Assembly (NCBI GenBank): GCA_910575555.1
Contig: CAJTFX010000014.1
Coordinates: 1 to 64,000 of the forward strand
Origin: Lachnospiraceae bacterium
GTDB lineage: Bacteria; Bacillota; Clostridia; Lachnospirales; Lachnospiraceae
Reading direction: 5' to 3'
Length of the DNA: 64,000 nucleotides
A program made the position numbers and the translations under genes. Below, piece after piece: positions 1-7,082 of this stretch. The number at the start of each line of letters is the position of its first letter. The stretch's first letter is position 1. A model generated the notes under the pieces. It saw only the letters and a program-made list of their open reading frames with translations, made no database searches and was not told the DNA's origin.

Positions 1-100
1 AAGCTTCCCACCTGAACGTTGCCATTCACGCAGATTGTGGTAGGATTACCCCAAATGGATAGGGTAGCTGACGACCAGCAATTTATTATGCGACTTCTTG
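1..100. other. left edge, unassigned
   Basis: No gene can be supported here. On the + strand a short open frame enters from the left edge and stops at 60-62, too short to identify. The sequence directly abuts the broken end of the ParB gene on its left, so a rearrangement junction probably lies near position 100. Confidence 0.4.
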
Positions 101-346
101 TCACACGCCGCCCTCCGGGTCAGGACGGGCGATAGCAGGAACCAGAACACCGTACTGCCGGATGCTGTCCGCTGTTTCCATCATGGCATCATCATCTTTG
201 ACTTTGAATGGGTGGCCCTTGAACGAGTGCAGCTCGCTTAAAGGAATTTCTACCACCTTTTCCCGCCCCGCGTCGGCGCGGCTTTCCTCGGTGGAAAACA
301 GATCATCGACCGATGCCAGCTCTACTTTTTTCGCGCTGCTTTTCAA
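101..346 (-). pseudogene. truncated ParB N-terminus
   Basis: About 81 codons. The start is TTG at 346 behind AAGGAGGTG, and it overlaps the end of parA by 44 bp. The N-terminal part has the ParB-type block IPLSELHSFKGHPF followed by residues that normally lead into the GHRR nucleotide-binding motif. The frame stops right after DPEGGV, where family members continue with the ELISGHRR-like core, so the nuclease/CTPase, HTH and dimer domains are missing. Most likely broken by deletion or recombination at about position 100. It cannot function as a partition protein. Confidence 0.75.
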
Positions 347-1124
347 GTTTCAACACCTCCTTAGTCAGATTTGCGTAACCCTCCGCTACTTTGCCGCCTG
401 GGTCATGGGCGAAAATGCTCTTGCCCTCTGCGCTGATTTCCTTTGCCCGGACAGAATGGGGAATCTCTGTGCCGAATACCTTGATTTTGCTGCCGTAGGT
501 TTCCCGCAGCAGGGCGGCAATCTCTTTGGCAAAGTTGGTGCGGTTGTCCACCATCGTCAGCAGGATACCGTCTATTTGCAGTTTCGGGTTGATCTGCCGC
601 TTGACTTTGGCTACCGTAGAGAGCAGCTGTTCCAGCCCTTTGGCGGGCAGATACTCCGCCTGGACGGGGATTATGATCCGGTTGGCGGCGGCCAGCGCGT
701 TGACGGTGAGCATACCCAGGGAGGGCTGGCAGTCTATGAGGATATGGGAATACTGCCCCTTTACACTGTCCAGATATTGCCGCAGAATCGTTTCCCGGCT
801 CATAGCGTTTACCAACGACACCTCCATGCCGGACAGCTGAATATCCGCCGGCATCAGGTCCACGCCCTCCGGGTGGCGCAGAATCCCCTCGCCGGGGCGG
901 ACCGGCTGATCGGTCAGGATGCGGCCCATTGCGTCAGAGAGGGTAAAGGGCAGCTTATCCGGCTGGGGATTGCCCAGGCTGATGGTCAGGCTCCCTTGCG
1001 GGTCCCCGTCAATGAGAAGCACTTTCTTTCCGGCCTGTGCCAGCCCAATCCCTAAGTTGGCACAGGTTGTGGTCTTGCCCACACCTCCCTTTTGGTTGGT
1101 GATGGCGATGATTTGCGTGTTCAA
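303..1124 (-). CDS. ParA family ATPase (integrative element type)
   Basis: A 273-residue ParA/Soj-type ATPase. The deviant Walker A motif KGGVGKTT lies near residues 12-19, followed by LLIDGDPQGS (A' motif) and the Walker B region LIDCQPSLGMLT. Family members bind ATP and nonspecific DNA and move or stabilise DNA with a ParB partner. The start is TTG at 1124, because GAGGTG sits just upstream and overlaps the in-frame GTG at 1133. The partner ParB downstream is truncated, so the partition system is probably dead. Distinct from the prophage ParA at 30097-30876. Confidence 0.88.
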   Translation of the reverse strand: MNTQIIAITNQKGGVGKTTTCANLGIGLAQAGKKVLLIDGDPQGSLTISLGNPQPDKLPFTLSDAMGRILTDQPVRPGEGILRHPEGVDLMPADIQLSGMEVSLVNAMSRETILRQYLDSVKGQYSHILIDCQPSLGMLTVNALAAANRIIIPVQAEYLPAKGLEQLLSTVAKVKRQINPKLQIDGILLTMVDNRTNFAKEIAALLRETYGSKIKVFGTEIPHSVRAKEISAEGKSIFAHDPGGKVAEGYANLTKEVLKLEKQREKSRAGIGR

Positions 1125-1170
1125 GATAATCACCTCGTTTCTAATTCGTTGTGGTTGCTTCTGGAAATAG

Positions 1171-1211
1171 AAAAAGCCGCCACTTCATAAATTGAAAAGT
1201 GACGGCTTTTT
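1171..1211. terminator. bidirectional terminator hairpin
   Basis: AAAAAGCCG and CGGCTTTTT arms extend into CACTT/AAGTG with one mismatch around an 11-nt loop, giving T-runs on both strands. It sits upstream of parA and could end transcripts arriving from either side. Confidence 0.65.
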
Positions 1212-1393
1212 CTGATCCCGGAATACAGTTCCCCGGAAACGCAAAAAGCACCCAGCAAAAAATACTGAGTGCCTGCATTAAAATCATATTCAATTATTCA
1301 AATTCGGTCAAACTACGCCAAACTGTTCTCGTATAAATTGAGGGGTGAGAGGGAGTAAAAATCGCCTCTGAAATACCCCGAAATCAGGGCTGT

Positions 1394-1468
1394 GGTTGTC
1401 CTATTTTTTAACCACTAAGCCCGTTTTTTACCTCCATTTTTGCCGGTTGTCCTATTTTTAACCACTAA
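1394..1468. repeat. two direct repeats beginning GGTTGTCCTATTTT
   Basis: Copies at 1394-1418 and 1445-1468 differ by one T in a T-run and end in AACCACTAA. They lie outside the prophage att repeat, in a stretch without genes. Possibly binding sites for the recombinase of the flanking element (inference). Confidence 0.6.
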
Positions 1469-1530
1469 AAATTGGGTGAAAATGGCTCTCGTTGTGTCAA
1501 ATCAGGTCAAACTATATCAGCTTGTTTGGG

Positions 1531-1549
1531 TATAAGAAAACCCCGGAAA
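1531..1549. other. attL core
   Basis: TATAAGAAAACCCCGGAAA, identical to 41237-41255. The core forms the left arm of a terminator hairpin at both ends. Prophage sequence lies to the right. Confidence 0.85.
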
Positions 1550-1571
1550 ACCTTGATTTTCCGGGGTTTTT
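1537..1571. terminator. bidirectional terminator carried on the phage att side
   Basis: A 14-bp perfect stem (arms 1537-1550 and 1557-1570, CCCCGGAAAA/TTTTCCGGGG at its heart) with a 6-nt loop and T-runs on both strands. It ends the leftward lysis operon. Its left arm is the att core, so the phage brings its own replacement arm for the host terminator. Confidence 0.8.
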
Positions 1572-1652
1572 GAGCAATTTTGATACGGTTTGAACAGCCG
1601 ATTATCGCTTGCATAGTTTCAAACCCTTATTTTCCGTCATTTTCAAGGCATT

Positions 1653-1674
1653 TGTTTATTACCTGTTTATTACC
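1653..1674. repeat. left arm-type integrase sites (2 x 11 bp)
   Basis: TGTTTATTACC twice in perfect tandem at 11-bp period. Three related 11-mers (TGTTACTTACC type) lie at the other end, 41158-41190. Position and spacing suit arm-type sites for the tyrosine integrase; binding is inferred. The rest of 1572-1750 shows no gene. Confidence 0.6.
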
Positions 1675-1749
1675 GGAAAAGTCTCATATGCTCCGCTATT
1701 GTTTTATTATACATCGGAATCATGATTTTTGTAATACTTTTTCCGGATT

Positions 1750-2529
1750 TTACAACTGTTCAAACTGGACGTGTTCAGACTGTCCGGAGAGATAGAGGTC
1801 GTCAATCGTCCTCACCATCTTCTTTCCGCCTACCGTGTGAATCTCTTTCACATAATAGGACTGCCCCCGTACCGCACGACCGCAAATATTATCATTGCCC
1901 CATGCCGGAGACCTCCGGAGATTCAACGCCCCGTCACACACAACGGTCACTTTCATTGTACCCTGCGGAATGATAACGCTGTCCTGCTGCCCTCCGTCAT
2001 CTTTCCCGGTCTCTGCCCCCGTATCTGCCCCATGCTCGCCGTTTTCCGGTTCAGACGGTTCATTCTCCGTCTCGTCCTCTTTTCCGCCGTTCTCGGCGTT
2101 CCCTGCGTCCTCTCCGGCAGTCTCTGTCTCGTCGTCCTGCTGCCCTCCGTCATCCTCTCCGGTCTGTGACGTTGTATTCGCCTCATTTCCGCCGTTTTCC
2201 GGTTTAGACGATTCATTCCCCGCCTCGTCCTCATTTCCGCCGTTCTCGCCCGCCTCCGGCACGTTCCCGGTCATTTCTGCCACGGTTGCAGCGTCCACCG
2301 TTCCGGCAGGATTCCCGTTCTCGTCATAAGCGTTCACGCTGCCGTCCGGATTCGTGTTCAATGCCCCCTCCGGAACATTATCGGTCAAGCCACCGACGAC
2401 CACTCCGTTTTCATCCCATACGGTGAGAGCCTCGTCTTTCGCTGCTGCTGCCAGTGCATTTTTTAATGTCTTGTATTCTTTGCACTCCTCTTTCTTGAAC
2501 TCCGTTCCTTTGCCTAAATAGTATAACAT
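1750..2529 (-). CDS. acidic-linker protein with C-terminal SH3-like domain
   Basis: A 259-residue protein. A short N-terminal module (about 1-60) is followed by a long low-complexity linker (about 85-185) rich in Glu, Gly, Asn and Asp with repeated ENGG and EDDGGQQD blocks. The C-terminal 75 residues resemble a bacterial SH3 module, with an ALNLRRSP-type opening as in the neighbouring endolysin. No catalytic motif was seen. It is the last gene before attL, just downstream of the endolysin, so an accessory cell-wall-binding or lysis role is likely. No signal peptide. Function uncertain. Confidence 0.7.
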   Translation of the reverse strand: MLYYLGKGTEFKKEECKEYKTLKNALAAAAKDEALTVWDENGVVVGGLTDNVPEGALNTNPDGSVNAYDENGNPAGTVDAATVAEMTGNVPEAGENGGNEDEAGNESSKPENGGNEANTTSQTGEDDGGQQDDETETAGEDAGNAENGGKEDETENEPSEPENGEHGADTGAETGKDDGGQQDSVIIPQGTMKVTVVCDGALNLRRSPAWGNDNICGRAVRGQSYYVKEIHTVGGKKMVRTIDDLYLSGQSEHVQFEQL

Positions 2530-2541
2530 GATTCGTCCTCC

Positions 2542-3348
2542 TTACTTTTTCAGATATTTACTTGATGCAAACCCGGTGATGTCCTTATAGACCACATAGA
2601 GCCATTTCACACCGGAAACACTTGTATAATATCCGTAACACTGCACCTTTGCCCCGTTCGGCATTTCTGCAAGAATCGTCTTGCCTGTACCTGCCCCGGC
2701 TCTCAAGTTCAATGCGGATGCCGTGACCGTATATGTACCCGCAAGATTTTTGTCTTTGCTCTGTGCTGCATCAATCTTGACATCCACTTTTACGCCGTTC
2801 GATGCGGTCGTTGTGGTTTCTGTCGCCTTTGCACCTGTCGTCAGATTCGTCGCCGTGTGGCAGGAATCATTGAGGAGAACATCGCCCTCAAGCAAATACG
2901 CATCCGATGTCAGATATTTACTATCTGTCAGCACTTCAAATCCCGCTGCCTTTAAAGCTGCCCGCAGATTTCCCGTGTAACAATAGATACTCACATCTTT
3001 CAGCTTTTGGATTCCCAACCGATAACCCGCACCTTTGACAATCGCAGCCACGCCCGAACTGCAATCCGCCTCACACTTGACCGTGATTTTCGCCGGGTCG
3101 TAATTGGATGCTTTCAAATGCTCCCAAAACGTGTACCTCTGTGACTGGTCATAACCGACCATATTATTATTTGCTGCTGCCTTTGCCATCTGTGCAATCA
3201 TGCTCCGAACCTTTTTGTCCGGATGCCGGAGAACGCATTTCCACGGTCTGTTATACCATTTGATGACCGCCCATTCTGTACCCGTCTGGTCTCCTGCTGC
3301 CCCGCCGGAATATTTACCTCTTTCATCATGTCCACAATTTGAAATCAC
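2542..3348 (-). CDS. endolysin, NlpC/P60-like peptidase with SH3 domain
   Basis: A 268-residue lysin. The N-terminal half has the DERGKYSGGAAGDQTG and WYNRPW blocks seen in clostridial phage lysins, then DCSSG with probable catalytic Cys96 and SCHTAT with probable catalytic His164, fitting a cysteine peptidase that cleaves cell-wall peptides. The C-terminal 65 residues form an SH3-like wall-binding module starting at ALNLRAGAG. No signal peptide, so it depends on the adjacent holin. Its start overlaps the upstream membrane-protein gene by 4 bp. Confidence 0.88.
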   Translation of the reverse strand: MISNCGHDERGKYSGGAAGDQTGTEWAVIKWYNRPWKCVLRHPDKKVRSMIAQMAKAAANNNMVGYDQSQRYTFWEHLKASNYDPAKITVKCEADCSSGVAAIVKGAGYRLGIQKLKDVSIYCYTGNLRAALKAAGFEVLTDSKYLTSDAYLLEGDVLLNDSCHTATNLTTGAKATETTTTASNGVKVDVKIDAAQSKDKNLAGTYTVTASALNLRAGAGTGKTILAEMPNGAKVQCYGYYTSVSGVKWLYVVYKDITGFASSKYLKK

Positions 3349-3707
3349 TTTATTTCCTCCTTTTCTTCATCGTCAAAATCATCTGCCATATGCCCTATAA
3401 TTTGAGGGAATCTCTCTGCCACCCCGTAATATATCCATACCGCAAGGATAATCAGAGGAATCACGCACCACATGAGCGCACACGGAATCGCAATAAACAC
3501 GGATATAACCGCCGTCATCCTCCCGTTTGCCTCGTCCTCATACCTGCACAACTCCCGTTCCTTATCCTCCAGTCTGCAAATCCACCAAAAGAAAAACAGA
3601 ACTCCCACAAATACAACCGCTGCCCCGATTGTATAAATCAGAGCCAACGTCCGCCAGTTTGCGAAAATGAAATCCGAAATCCTACTCACCGGATTCACCC
3701 GCCTCAC
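3345..3707 (-). CDS. two-helix membrane protein of the lysis cassette
   Basis: Up to 120 residues with two strong transmembrane segments (about 18-43 and 66-95) separated by a charged loop, and an acidic tail. It lies between holin and endolysin and overlaps both. Several in-frame GTG codons near the 5' end (including one at 3689 overlapping the holin stop) make the start uncertain. A second holin, antiholin or lysis regulator is plausible; no family recognised. Confidence 0.65.
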   Translation of the reverse strand: MRRVNPVSRISDFIFANWRTLALIYTIGAAVVFVGVLFFFWWICRLEDKERELCRYEDEANGRMTAVISVFIAIPCALMWCVIPLIILAVWIYYGVAERFPQIIGHMADDFDDEEKEEIK

Positions 3708-4047
3708 CGCTCACAAGTTCCTGCATCGCCGTATTGCTCTCAAGCATCGTTTTCATTTTGTCGAGAGCCTCGTCAACCATCATCGAAAACATTTCAAATG
3801 TGATGACCCTCGCAAGCCATGTGAACCGTGTCACAAACATGTCGTATACATACCGCAGCTTGATTTGACCCGTTCCACCTCCTAACTTTTTTTCCGCCAT
3901 CGTGACCGCATAAAGCAGCCACTCCCGGACTTTGTTCAACTGTTTATCCGACGGCATTTTGAGGAACACATAAACCGTATAGCCTCCCCCTGCTGCCACC
4001 GCTGCCAATGCCACAAGCACAAACCAGTTTTCCGTGATGAAATTCAT
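3682..4047 (-). CDS. phage holin, LLH family
   Basis: A 121-residue protein with one N-terminal transmembrane helix (about 7-30) followed by an amphipathic C-terminal region starting KMPSDKQLNKVREWLLYAV, typical of LLH holins of Bacillota phages. It would open the membrane so that the endolysin reaches the wall. The start overlaps the upstream gene by 4 bp (ATGA), implying translational coupling. Confidence 0.85.
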   Translation of the reverse strand: MNFITENWFVLVALAAVAAGGGYTVYVFLKMPSDKQLNKVREWLLYAVTMAEKKLGGGTGQIKLRYVYDMFVTRFTWLARVITFEMFSMMVDEALDKMKTMLESNTAMQELVSGEAGESGE

Positions 4048-4406
4048 CCCTGCACCTCCTCATGATGCCCCGGTTCGTCCTCATGCCGTGTTTCTTTATC
4101 TGTACCGCTTGACTTTCTTTTCGTGACCGTTTTCACGGACTTAATCAGAGCCATCGCCCCGCCCTCTACCGATAGGAAACGGAATACATTCTCAATCAAT
4201 GTCGATGGTTCTGAACCTACTCGCACAAACACAATTATCATCGTGACTGTAAAGATAAAAGCTGCAAGAATCATACAGATAACAACACGGTTCATGAACC
4301 GACCGGAGACCTTGTTTTTCTGTTTCGCTGCCCGCTCCTCAATCCGGTACATTTTTCTCTGATGCCGGATGCGTCTGCGTCGCTCCTTTTTTGATATAGG
4401 TCTCAT
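4044..4406 (-). CDS. small membrane protein, lysis region
   Basis: A 120-residue protein. A strongly basic N-terminus (about 1-36, many Arg and Lys) precedes one hydrophobic helix (about 38-62), a second weakly hydrophobic stretch and a charged His/Glu-rich tail. Located directly before the holin with a 4-bp overlap. A holin-like or antiholin role is possible; family not recognised. Confidence 0.65.
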   Translation of the reverse strand: MRPISKKERRRRIRHQRKMYRIEERAAKQKNKVSGRFMNRVVICMILAAFIFTVTMIIVFVRVGSEPSTLIENVFRFLSVEGGAMALIKSVKTVTKRKSSGTDKETRHEDEPGHHEEVQG

Positions 4407-4460
4407 TATTTTGTTACCTCCATTCGTGGAGTTGATTCTTGCCTGTTTCCCGCCCTCCTG

Positions 4461-4760
4461 TTATTGGTCGGTTTTCCCGTCCAGTCTCTTGTGATAACTT
4501 TTCAATGACTGCTCCACCGCAACCACTCTCTCCCGGAGGTTCTGCACCTCAATGTTGGTCTCCCGGTAATCACGTTTGATGTCCTTGACATCATCGGCGA
4601 TATTTTCGAGTTTTGTCATCAAAAGTGTGTGTGTTCCTGCCTTTTCCTCTGCCTCGCTCTCTGTGTCCTTGCGGTCATTCCTCATTTTTGAGGACACCGC
4701 AGAGAACACACCGAACCCGACGGAGATAATTGACAGCAACAGTGCAATCTCAATCGTCAA
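4461..4760 (-). CDS. membrane-anchored coiled-coil protein (XhlA-like)
   Basis: A 99-residue protein if started at TTG 4760, which has AAAGGAG seven bases upstream. A longer reading from 4838 lacks a good site. The N-terminus is a transmembrane helix (about 4-24), followed by a charged coiled coil with heptad spacing through the C-terminus. This resembles small XhlA-type proteins of lysis cassettes. It overlaps the preceding gene by 11 bp. Confidence 0.65.
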   Translation of the reverse strand: MTIEIALLLSIISVGFGVFSAVSSKMRNDRKDTESEAEEKAGTHTLLMTKLENIADDVKDIKRDYRETNIEVQNLRERVVAVEQSLKSYHKRLDGKTDQ

Positions 4761-4992
4761 CGGCGGTCTCCTTTCCGAACGTCGCCTCGATGTCGTCGGT
4801 GTCGCAATATCTCCGTGAATGGTATTCGATGACATCAAGTTCCCTCTCCGCCTCGCCTACCTGCTGCCGGAGGTCAGCTTTCACCGCCTCCTCGATTTTC
4901 GACTGTTCTATGATGATTTGTTGTTTGTTCACGATGTCTGACAGAACATTTGTCACCTCACACATCCGTGAAATTATCTCAAGCGCACTCAT
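4750..4992 (-). CDS. small coiled-coil phage protein
   Basis: An 80-residue hydrophilic protein predicted mostly helical (SALEIISRMCEVTNVLSDIV at its start, then an Ile/Glu-rich helix). The start at 4992 follows a purine-rich AGGGGAGCGGGGA site and overlaps the XkdX-like gene by 14 bp. No family recognised. Too short and dissimilar to be called the DGR accessory protein Avd with any confidence. Confidence 0.6.
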   Translation of the reverse strand: MSALEIISRMCEVTNVLSDIVNKQQIIIEQSKIEEAVKADLRQQVGEAERELDVIEYHSRRYCDTDDIEATFGKETAVDD

Positions 4993-5146
4993 TCCCCGCT
5001 CCCCTCCGGGCGACAAATTCCTCCCCGGTGATGTGCTGAAACTCGTCCGCTGAAATACTGCCCTTTGCGACACGCTCCGCAACCTGCTCCCGTGTCAGCT
5101 TTCCCTTTTCATGCAGCCTTTTCAGGCTTTCAACCAATGTCCGCAT
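4979..5146 (-). CDS. XkdX-like small tail-associated protein
   Basis: A 55-residue protein starting MRTLVESLKRLHEKGKLT and containing ERVAKGSISADEFQHITGE. The pattern (helix, GKLT, RVxKGxIxxxEFxxITGE) is that of the XkdX-like proteins encoded after tail fibre genes in Bacillota phages. The ATG shares its A with the upstream TAA stop (TAATG), implying translational coupling. Confidence 0.7.
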   Translation of the reverse strand: MRTLVESLKRLHEKGKLTREQVAERVAKGSISADEFQHITGEEFVARRGAGNECA

Positions 5147-5466
5147 TAAATCAATCCCTCCTCAATCAACTGCTCCGTGTACTCGTCAATCACCGCATCC
5201 CTTTGGAACTGTGTCACGGATGCCACGATTCCGGATGCGTTCTCTGATACAACCTGCTGCATGAGAACCATGCTCTCATACTCCTGTACGGTCAATTCCC
5301 GCTCCTCATACTGCCACACACTGACCGTCTCCCCGGAATCCTCCGCCTCTTTCTGCTCCACCTGCCGGATGTCCTTTCGCAGATATACCGTTGTCGGCGA
5401 TGATTCCCTGTCCACCTCCGCCGGACGCTCCGGCTGTGTTCCCGTTACCGTTTTCCAGTCTTTCAC
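5146..5466 (-). CDS. hypothetical tail-region protein downstream of the DGR reverse transcriptase
   Basis: A 106-residue acidic protein. The GTG start at 5466 has AAGGAG seven bases upstream; a longer frame from 5499 exists. The first 161 bp overlap the 3' end of the reverse transcriptase frame. Contents: KDWKTVTGTQPERP, then a Glu/Gln-rich helical C-terminus. Similar genes accompany XkdX genes in phages (recollection of gene order, not a search). Function unknown. Confidence 0.6.
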   Translation of the reverse strand: MKDWKTVTGTQPERPAEVDRESSPTTVYLRKDIRQVEQKEAEDSGETVSVWQYEERELTVQEYESMVLMQQVVSENASGIVASVTQFQRDAVIDEYTEQLIEEGLI

Positions 5467-6724
5467 GCTCATTCTCCTTTCGCTGATGTTTTGATACAAC
5501 TTTCTTGAGTTTCTTCACATTGACGTTCGGTTTTATGTACTTCAAATAATAATCATAGGTGTCCGTGTGGTCGAACCATCCCATGTATGACAACATCACC
5601 GCTGCATCGTACCATGTGATTTTATCCTTTGCCTTTATCCGGAACGCTTTTGCCCTTGCCCTCTGAATTGTGGACTTCCGCATCGTGATTCTGTCACGGT
5701 GAAACTGAAATCCCATGAAATCCAGCATCCGCCCGCACACCGTTCCGTCTTTTGCCACATACTCAAACCGAAACACCTGCCAGTCAGCTTTCAACTCAAG
5801 TTTCAATTCTTTCTGCAAATACGCCTCGATTGCCTTTTGTGCTGCATGTAGTTTTTTCTTGCTTTTTCCTAGAATCACCATGTCATCCATATAGCGCATG
5901 TAATGAACCGCACCTAATTCCTGTTTGATGTAATGGTCTAATTTCTTGAGATAGAAATTCCCGAACCATTGTGATGTGAAATACCCCAACGGAACGCCTT
6001 TTCTCCTCTCCCGAATCACCCGCATTGCACTTTCAAGCCTCTCTCTCCATACACCCGCACCCCGCAGGATTTCACATGCCCCTGCGTCATTGTCAAATGC
6101 GATGCATGAGACCAACTCTCTGACCTCGGAGACGCTCATTTCCGTCGCAACATCTTCCAGTATCTTGACGGTCTCCGCTATCCGGTCAAATTCTATGAGG
6201 ACGCATAACAGACGGTAAAACCGACGGTCTCTGATCACTTCCCGGAGTTTCCCTTTCAGAATCGTCCGGTCTATGGATTCAAAGAAATGGTGAATGTCCA
6301 TCTTGAGAACATACATCTTTTTCCCTCCGTATGATTCAATCCACTTTTTCATGAACTTCTTTCCATAGTGAACGCCCCGCCCCGGTATGCTCCCGCAGGA
6401 AAACTCATACAACCCATTCATCACAATCGGTCTGAACTGACCTATTGCAAGATGATGAACAACCTGCTCATACTTGTAATGTGGTTTCAATATCCTCCGT
6501 GTTTTATGGCAATTATTTTCATTTATGACGCATTTCTCATGATAGTCCGGGATGAACATTTCATCTTGCATTATTCCTTTGAGAATCCCGACCTCTGCGT
6601 CAATGTTTTCTAATATCTTCTTGACATCCCTCCGCTTTGATTTCTTCTTTGCTGCATCCTTGAAACACTCCCGGATGTAATCGTCTTGTAATATTGGTTC
6701 GTATAGGTTGTTATAACTTCTCAT
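5306..6724 (-). CDS. DGR reverse transcriptase
   Basis: A 472-codon frame. Reverse transcriptase motifs: LKMDIHHFF (first catalytic Asp, D143), GVPLGYFTSQ (motif 4 of the DGR type, about 243-252), YMRYMDD (Y278-D281, catalytic) and the GFQFHRDR-type thumb entry. It copies the template RNA (TR, 6850-6959) with adenine mutagenesis, and the cDNA replaces VR in the tail-tip gene. About 80 residues between the D143 motif and motif 4 hold an insert rich in charged helices. From about residue 420 the frame overlaps the next gene and becomes a Gly-rich tail, probably an out-of-frame reading retained as an extension. Confidence 0.93.
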   Translation of the reverse strand: MRSYNNLYEPILQDDYIRECFKDAAKKKSKRRDVKKILENIDAEVGILKGIMQDEMFIPDYHEKCVINENNCHKTRRILKPHYKYEQVVHHLAIGQFRPIVMNGLYEFSCGSIPGRGVHYGKKFMKKWIESYGGKKMYVLKMDIHHFFESIDRTILKGKLREVIRDRRFYRLLCVLIEFDRIAETVKILEDVATEMSVSEVRELVSCIAFDNDAGACEILRGAGVWRERLESAMRVIRERRKGVPLGYFTSQWFGNFYLKKLDHYIKQELGAVHYMRYMDDMVILGKSKKKLHAAQKAIEAYLQKELKLELKADWQVFRFEYVAKDGTVCGRMLDFMGFQFHRDRITMRKSTIQRARAKAFRIKAKDKITWYDAAVMLSYMGWFDHTDTYDYYLKYIKPNVNVKKLKKVVSKHQRKENERERLENGNGNTAGASGGGGQGIIADNGISAKGHPAGGAERGGGFRGDGQCVAV

Positions 6725-6849
6725 GTCGATTTTCTTATCTCCTATCGGTTTTTGTGCCTTTGCCTACTCAACCGACCCTATACCGGAATGATTTTCGCCG
6801 TGTGGCGTGGAATATAGGCTGCATTTGATTAAACGCTCCGACATAAGAC

Positions 6850-6959
6850 AAGAAATTGGACGCACCGATGTTCCAGTTCGCATTGCCCGCACCATTGTTC
6901 AAGTTCAAGTAATCCGCCCCAACATGCAGACCGTTGTTACAGTTACCGCCGACAAGGGC
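6850..6959 (-). repeat. DGR template repeat (TR)
   Basis: 110 bp homologous to VR at 7105-7214 with no gaps and 12 substitutions. Every substitution is T in TR on the + strand, which is A on the transcribed strand. Read in the target frame, TR is rich in AAC/AAT (Asn) codons, the usual DGR design because AAC can mutate to many residues. It lies between the target gene and the reverse transcriptase, so it is presumably transcribed leftward as the template RNA. Confidence 0.95.
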
Positions 6960-7016
6960 AGGGAGAGCCGAAACACCCCCGACACCGCATCCTATATCCC
7001 ATATATTAAATTTTAT

Positions 7017-7041
7017 AAAAAACCGTCCGCCTGTCGGCGGA
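7017..7041 (-). terminator. hairpin after the DGR target gene (terminator and/or DGR hairpin)
   Basis: A six-bp perfect stem TCCGCC/GGCGGA with a 4-nt loop (7026-7041), followed on the - strand by CGG and six T (7017-7022). It sits 41 bp after the target stop. It fits a rho-independent terminator, and also the short GC-rich hairpin that many DGRs carry downstream of VR to promote homing. The two roles cannot be separated here. Confidence 0.65.
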
Positions 7042-7082
7042 GAATTGCGGAGGCGTTCCCCCTCCGTTCCTCCCCCTTGCTG

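Larger units (their letters stand above)
101..1530. mobile_element. remnant of an integrative element flanking the prophage
   Basis: A ParA gene, a broken ParB gene and about 400 bp of repeat-rich noncoding DNA lie outside the prophage left attachment repeat. ParA/ParB pairs of this type are common in clostridial integrative conjugative elements. The noncoding part has two copies of a 24-25 bp repeat (1394-1418, 1445-1468) and two GGTCAAACTA copies (1306-1315, 1505-1514), resembling recombinase binding arms. That the two elements were captured at the same attachment site is inference; no integrase or host gene is visible on this side. Confidence 0.5.

Noticed and set aside
162-1055. 297-codon + strand frame opposite parA
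   Set aside because: Antisense shadow of a clear ParA gene; amino-acid content is typical of a reversed coding strand.
4750-4992. 80-residue helical protein considered as the DGR Avd
   Set aside because: Too short, wrong side of the reverse transcriptase for the usual order, and no basic helical-bundle pattern; left as hypothetical.
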